From: JBDTMC01 sp039934475
GTDB taxonomy: Bacteria; Acidobacteriota; Terriglobia; Bryobacterales; Bryobacteraceae
Direction of reading: 5' to 3'
Length of the DNA: 8,996 nucleotides
Assembly: GCA_039934475.1 (NCBI GenBank)
Contig: JBDTMC010000321.1
Location: 1-8,996 of the forward strand
The notes under the pieces are model-generated. The model was not told the origin of the DNA and made no database searches. It saw only the letters and a list, made by a program, of their open reading frames with translations. Both the position numbers and the translations under genes were made by a program. Shown here in pieces: positions 5,687 to 8,996 of the stretch (position 1 is its first letter; each line of letters begins with the position of its first letter).

Positions 5687-7639
5687 TTGAAGACAGCTAA
5701 CTGGCGATCCTGGGTGCTGGACGCCGCGATCCTTTTCCTGTTTACGGCGGTGCTGATCGGACCACTGTACCGGCTGAAATATCTGGACAACTGGGCCTCG
5801 ATCGAGAGCACTTTCATCGCGGACGCGCGAATGTTGAGCCACCACTGGAACCAGACCGGTTGGCAGCCTCTTTGGTATTGCGGTACGCGGATTGACTACA
5901 TCTACCCTCCGGCGTTGCGATTTGGTACCGCCCTGATTGGGCTGTATCCGCGCATCAGCATGGCGAAGGCGTATCACATCTACACCGCGTTTTTCTATTG
6001 CATCGGTATTGCGGGCGTCTATGTGTTGGCACGATCGCTGTTGAATGACCGGCGCGTGGCGTTGTGGTGCGCGGCGGGCGCGGCATTGATTTCTCCGGCG
6101 TACCTGGTGATGGCCCGGATTCGATATGACGTCGCCGGCACGCATTATCTTCCGATGCGTCTGAACGTTCTGGTCCGCTATGGCGAGGGTCCACATATAG
6201 CAGCGGTGGCGATTCTGCCACTGGCGCTGGCGGCGGCCTGGGTGGCGCTGAGCGGGCGCCGGCGCTTTGTCACGGTGGCGGCGGCTGTGCTTAGCGCCCT
6301 GGTGGTCTCAAACAATTTCTATGGCGCCACGGCGCTGGCTATCTTCTTCCTGATTTTGTGCTGGGCGCGATGGGTGACGATGCGGGACTGGAAGGTATTG
6401 CTGCGCGCGAGCATTATCGCCATTTTGTCTTACGGGCTCACCGCCTTCTGGCTGACACCGTCTTACGTCGGCATCACTCTCTCGAATATGAGCCTGGTCT
6501 CTCAGCCCGGCCACTTGTGGTCCGTACTCGTCCTGCTGGCTGTGCTGGTATTGTACGTATCGGCATCGTGGTGGCTGGCACGCGGCCGTCCGGAGCGAGG
6601 CCCTGCCGTCTTCCTAGTGGGGAGTTTCGTCCTCTACACGCTGAATGTAATCGGCAATTATTACTGGGATTTTCGAGTGATCGGAGAACCTCACAGGTTG
6701 GTGCCGGAGTGGGACATGGTGACGCTGCTTTGCGTTGCCGGAATGGTGTCGCTCCTTCGGCCCCGGCCGCTGCGAATTGCCGGCATGTGCCTGTTGGGAA
6801 TCCTGCTGGCGGGCGGGTTGCCTTATCTGCGCCACGCATGGACGATCTACCCTGCGGCGCCTGCGCCAGAGGAGAGGGTGGAGTATAGGATCCCGGCATG
6901 GCTGGCGAAGAACTTGCCGGATTCACGGGTGTACGCAGCGGGTTCCATCCGGTTCTGGTTCAACGCGTGGCATGACACGGCGCAGATCGGCGGCGGGTCG
7001 GAACAGGGTGTTCTGAATCGAAGGGTCGTTGATGCGTCCTGGGATTTTGTAATGGCGCCGAAGCCGGAATCTGGCGTGTTGTGGCTGCAAGCACTGGGGG
7101 CGGACGGTATCGTGGTCATGGATAAGACCTCGCAGGAGGTGTACCACGACTATCAATTCCCGAAGCGTTTTGATGGTGTGCTTCCTGTTGTGTACGACGA
7201 CTTCGCGGGCAATCGGATTTACCGCGCGCCACGGCGTTTTCCGACGCGGGCGCGAGTGGTGGATCGGGCACAGATGACCGCGATGGCTGCGGTGACGAAC
7301 GGCGACTTGCTGCGGGCCTACGTCGAATTGATCGAGCACGGACCGGACGCGGAGGTGACCATGAAGCGACCGGAGCCGGAGTTGGTGACGATGCATGCCA
7401 CGGTAGCCGAGGGGCAGGCGGTGCTGTTCCAAGAGAGCTACGATCCGAACTGGCGGGCGGAGGTGGATGGGCGCGGTGTGGGTACGCGGAAGGACCCGAT
7501 GGGGTTTTTGCTTGTGGATGTGCCGCCGGGCGTTCATGATGTGCGCTTGCAGTTTGAGACACCGTTTGAGAATCAAGCGGGCCGCCTGATTCTGCTTGTG
7601 ACGCTGGTGGCGGTGGGTTGGATTTTAAAGAGGCATTGA
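5687..7639 (+). CDS. Large multi-pass membrane protein, GT-C / YfhO-like
   Basis: This 650-residue protein starts at TTG, with GGGGA (5673-5677) 9 nt upstream. About 11-12 hydrophobic helices fall in residues 10-380 (for example 10-30, 99-117, 126-143, 169-189, 196-230, 238-256, 277-296, 306-324, 343-380). The first loop carries acidic residues (DNWASIESTFIADAR, 34-48) and NQTGWQPLWYCG...YIYPP (55-75), as in GT-C glycosyltransferases and related 'PTPS-related' membrane proteins. A large extracytoplasmic domain (about 390-632) follows. It ends in FQESYDPNWRAEVDG (581-595) and PPGVHDVRLQFETP (613-626), a YfhO-like beta domain, then a last helix (633-647). It may transfer a lipid-linked sugar made by the adjacent GT2 enzyme. 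The glycosyltransferase role is inferred from topology and context, not from a proven motif. It abuts the opposing SLOG-like gene stop to stop. Confidence 0.8.
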   Translation: MKTANWRSWVLDAAILFLFTAVLIGPLYRLKYLDNWASIESTFIADARMLSHHWNQTGWQPLWYCGTRIDYIYPPALRFGTALIGLYPRISMAKAYHIYTAFFYCIGIAGVYVLARSLLNDRRVALWCAAGAALISPAYLVMARIRYDVAGTHYLPMRLNVLVRYGEGPHIAAVAILPLALAAAWVALSGRRRFVTVAAAVLSALVVSNNFYGATALAIFFLILCWARWVTMRDWKVLLRASIIAILSYGLTAFWLTPSYVGITLSNMSLVSQPGHLWSVLVLLAVLVLYVSASWWLARGRPERGPAVFLVGSFVLYTLNVIGNYYWDFRVIGEPHRLVPEWDMVTLLCVAGMVSLLRPRPLRIAGMCLLGILLAGGLPYLRHAWTIYPAAPAPEERVEYRIPAWLAKNLPDSRVYAAGSIRFWFNAWHDTAQIGGGSEQGVLNRRVVDASWDFVMAPKPESGVLWLQALGADGIVVMDKTSQEVYHDYQFPKRFDGVLPVVYDDFAGNRIYRAPRRFPTRARVVDRAQMTAMAAVTNGDLLRAYVELIEHGPDAEVTMKRPEPELVTMHATVAEGQAVLFQESYDPNWRAEVDGRGVGTRKDPMGFLLVDVPPGVHDVRLQFETPFENQAGRLILLVTLVAVGWILKRH

Positions 7640-8164
7640 TTAGGTGGTGAGGACTTCCACCAGTTGCATGCCGCGGCGTCTCGCTTCGTCGGCAAAGGCC
7701 TTGGTTAGATCGTCTTCGCCTCGGGACTGGCCGTTCCAGACGATGAGGGCCGTGACCATTTGCTCGAAATCGGTGGCCATGGCGACGGCTTCGTCGAGGA
7801 TGGCGTGGTTGGCAGCAGCGTAGGCTCCTTCTGCGCCGGGATCGAAGTCGAGAACGATGGTTTCGACATCCTCCATGAGGCGGTCGAAGCGGGCGGCCCA
7901 GTCTCCGCCACGATCGGCTACTGAGGTTTTGCGGAACTCGTGGCGAGCGAAGGGCAGGACGACGCGGCGGGTGAGGCGGGCATCGCGAGCGGCCTCCTGT
8001 CCCAGGATGTCGGCCCCACAGGCAGCGGACGAGACCAGAGCCCGGGCGCCCAGTTCCTCCAAAGCGCTGGCGATGCGGCTTTTCACTTGGGCCGCATTCG
8101 CTGCGGGGAAGCGGGGTTCGGCGCCCTCAGCGTCGATGCGTCTACCGGCGAGTGCAATTACCAT
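7640..8164 (-). CDS. Small SLOG/LOG-like Rossmann-fold protein, function unknown
   Basis: This 174-residue protein opens with the strand VIALAGRRID (2-11), then RALVSSAACGADILGQEAA (41-59), where a strand is followed by a small-residue loop and helix. RRVVLPFARHEFRKTSVAD (66-84) follows, then a segment around 138-148, ALIVWNGQSRG, ahead of the C-terminal helix and strand (MQLVEVL). This order resembles SLOG-superfamily nucleotide-binding domains, where 'GADilaqe' and 'liavWdG...G..GGT' are typical. Here GEDDLT stands where GGT would be expected, so binding or activity may differ. It is not a LOG cytokinin enzyme: PGGxGT is absent. AAAGGAG (8177-8171) lies 6 nt ahead of the ATG. The ATG overlaps the end of the aminotransferase gene by 7 bp, so the two are probably co-translated. 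The superfamily call is moderate; the function is unknown. Confidence 0.65.
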   Translation of the reverse strand: MVIALAGRRIDAEGAEPRFPAANAAQVKSRIASALEELGARALVSSAACGADILGQEAARDARLTRRVVLPFARHEFRKTSVADRGGDWAARFDRLMEDVETIVLDFDPGAEGAYAAANHAILDEAVAMATDFEQMVTALIVWNGQSRGEDDLTKAFADEARRRGMQLVEVLTT

Positions 8165-8996
8165 TCGAGGCTCCTTTGGAATATCCGTTCCGCGCCGCGC
8201 CGGAACACTTCAGGTTCCGTGAGCAAGCTGACAACCAAATAGGCTTCCCTCTCAAAATCGAAAAAGAAGCCGGGCTGAACTAGGACTCCACGATCAAGCA
8301 GGCCAAGGACCCACTCCTCTTCGGTACGGATGTTGGGCACGCGGAGTGTAGCGCACCAGCCGCCTTCCACTCTTAGCATCTCGCATTCGGGGTGGCTGGT
8401 GAGGTGGGCAAGGTTGGTTTGCAGGCGGTGGTGAAGAATGGTTTGGAATTCCTGGCGCAAGGCGAGGAAGTGGGGGGCGGCCAGTTGGACCGGAGTGCTG
8501 ACGGAGAGATAGGTATCGGCGATGAGTTCGAGGCGCGCCAGGGCTTCGGCGCGATGATTTGGGGGACCGGAGGCGACGATCCATCCGAGCTTCATTTGGG
8601 GGAGACCGCAGACCTTCGACAGGCCGCTGAGACTGAATGTCAGGACGTCATCGCAGCCGGCGAGGCTCTCCACGTGCTGCGGGTGTGGGCTGAGGGCGAA
8701 ATCGGCGAAGACCTCGTCACAGATGACGGCGATGTTGTGGTCGCGGCAGAGTTGGGCGAGGCGGACCCATTCGTGACGTTTGAGAAACGAGCCTGTGGGG
8801 TTGTTTGGATTCACCAGAATAAGGGCTCGTGTCTTTGCGGTGATTAGCCCTTCGAGGACGAAGAAGTCGATTTGCCAGCCTTCGTCATAGAGCAGTAGAT
8901 AGGGCACGACGTGGACGTTTTCCAACGCGGCGAGGAATTCAAAGAGAGGATAGGAAGGCCGTGGGACGAGCACCTCATCGCCTGCGTCGGCGAGCA
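8158..8996 (-). CDS. PLP-dependent aminotransferase class I/II, 5' end outside the window
   Basis: About 279 residues are visible, and the frame stays open to the right window edge (ADAGDEVLVPRPSYPLFEF), so the true start lies outside; an internal GTG at 8973 is not the start. Counting from that GTG codon: NPNNPTG (55-61) binds the cofactor region, AVICDEVFADF (82-92) gives the PLP ring aspartate D86, and TFSLSGLSKVCGLPQMKLGW (112-131) carries the Schiff-base K120 and a basic residue K128 near the phosphate. The class uses amino acids and 2-oxo acids; the amino acid is unknown. It resembles the aspartate/alanine aminotransferase-like group rather than the AlaC-type gene at 983, which has different signatures. 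The missing N-terminal third would hold the first substrate-binding residues. Its stop TAA overlaps the next ATG by 7 bp. Confidence 0.85.
   Translation of the reverse strand, partial: LADAGDEVLVPRPSYPLFEFLAALENVHVVPYLLLYDEGWQIDFFVLEGLITAKTRALILVNPNNPTGSFLKRHEWVRLAQLCRDHNIAVICDEVFADFALSPHPQHVESLAGCDDVLTFSLSGLSKVCGLPQMKLGWIVASGPPNHRAEALARLELIADTYLSVSTPVQLAAPHFLALRQEFQTILHHRLQTNLAHLTSHPECEMLRVEGGWCATLRVPNIRTEEEWVLGLLDRGVLVQPGFFFDFEREAYLVVSLLTEPEVFRRGAERIFQRSLEW
8171..8177 (-). promoter_or_regulatory. Shine-Dalgarno for the SLOG-like gene
   Basis: AAAGGAG on the minus strand, inside the aminotransferase coding region, lies 6 nt before the ATG at 8164 and fixes that start. Confidence 0.65.

Noticed and set aside
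5183..6196. Long (337-residue) minus-strand open frame across the GT2/membrane protein junction
   Set aside because: The translation is rich in Arg, Ser, Pro and Gln with no motif. It lies opposite two well-supported genes and has no ribosome binding site.
6923..7576. 217-residue minus-strand open frame
   Set aside because: His/Arg-rich shadow of the extracytoplasmic domain of the membrane protein; no family resemblance.
7640..8164. LOG-type cytokinin-activating phosphoribohydrolase
   Set aside because: The diagnostic PGGxGTxxE motif is absent; only the general SLOG-like layout remains.
1..8996. CRISPR arrays, tRNAs, rRNAs, insertion sequences, phage or attachment sites
   Set aside because: No regularly spaced direct repeats, tRNA-like cloverleaf, transposase or integrase motifs, or terminal inverted repeats were found on reading both strands.

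Overview
The window is a compact stretch of bacterial chromosome with high GC content. Spacers are short, several genes overlap, and some start codons are GTG or TTG. I see no RNA gene, CRISPR array, insertion sequence, phage gene or attachment site. The gene set and style (AlaC-type aminotransferase, TlpA-like secreted protein, glycosyltransferase cassette) would suit Acidobacteriota of the Solibacter/Bryobacter kind. That placement is a weak inference, because no marker gene is present.

Layout. (1) Positions 92-929, minus strand: a DUF350-type two-helix membrane protein followed 1 nt later by a small SAM-methyltransferase-like protein. (2) Positions 983-3149, plus strand: an AlaC/LL-DAP-type aminotransferase, then a GNAT acetyltransferase with two GNAT-like halves. 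A perfect TATAAT lies across their junction and would give an almost leaderless message for the second gene. (3) Positions 3121-4107, minus strand: a secreted thioredoxin-fold (TlpA-like) protein with WCAPC, overlapping the acetyltransferase tail to tail by 29 bp. (4) Positions 4139-7639, plus strand: a three-gene cassette of SAM methyltransferase, soluble GT2 glycosyltransferase (polyprenyl-phosphate glycosyltransferase type) and a 650-aa multi-pass membrane protein resembling GT-C/YfhO-type proteins. It diverges from the TlpA-like gene across only about 31 bp. (5) Positions 7640-8996, minus strand: a class I/II aminotransferase cut by the window edge, overlapping by 7 bp a small SLOG/LOG-like Rossmann protein. 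The stop codon of the latter directly abuts that of the membrane protein.

The clearest functional unit is region 4. The GT2 enzyme could load a sugar on a polyprenyl phosphate, and the membrane protein could use that lipid-linked sugar on the outer face of the membrane. The methyltransferase could modify the glycan or lipid. Both junctions inside this cassette carry a strong hairpin just ahead of the next start codon, one with a cUUCGg tetraloop. The rest looks like ordinary housekeeping or accessory metabolism. I found no convincing undescribed defence or mobile system. The best leads are the cassette and its junction hairpins, the stand-alone SLOG-like protein, and the TlpA-like protein with an extra middle region.
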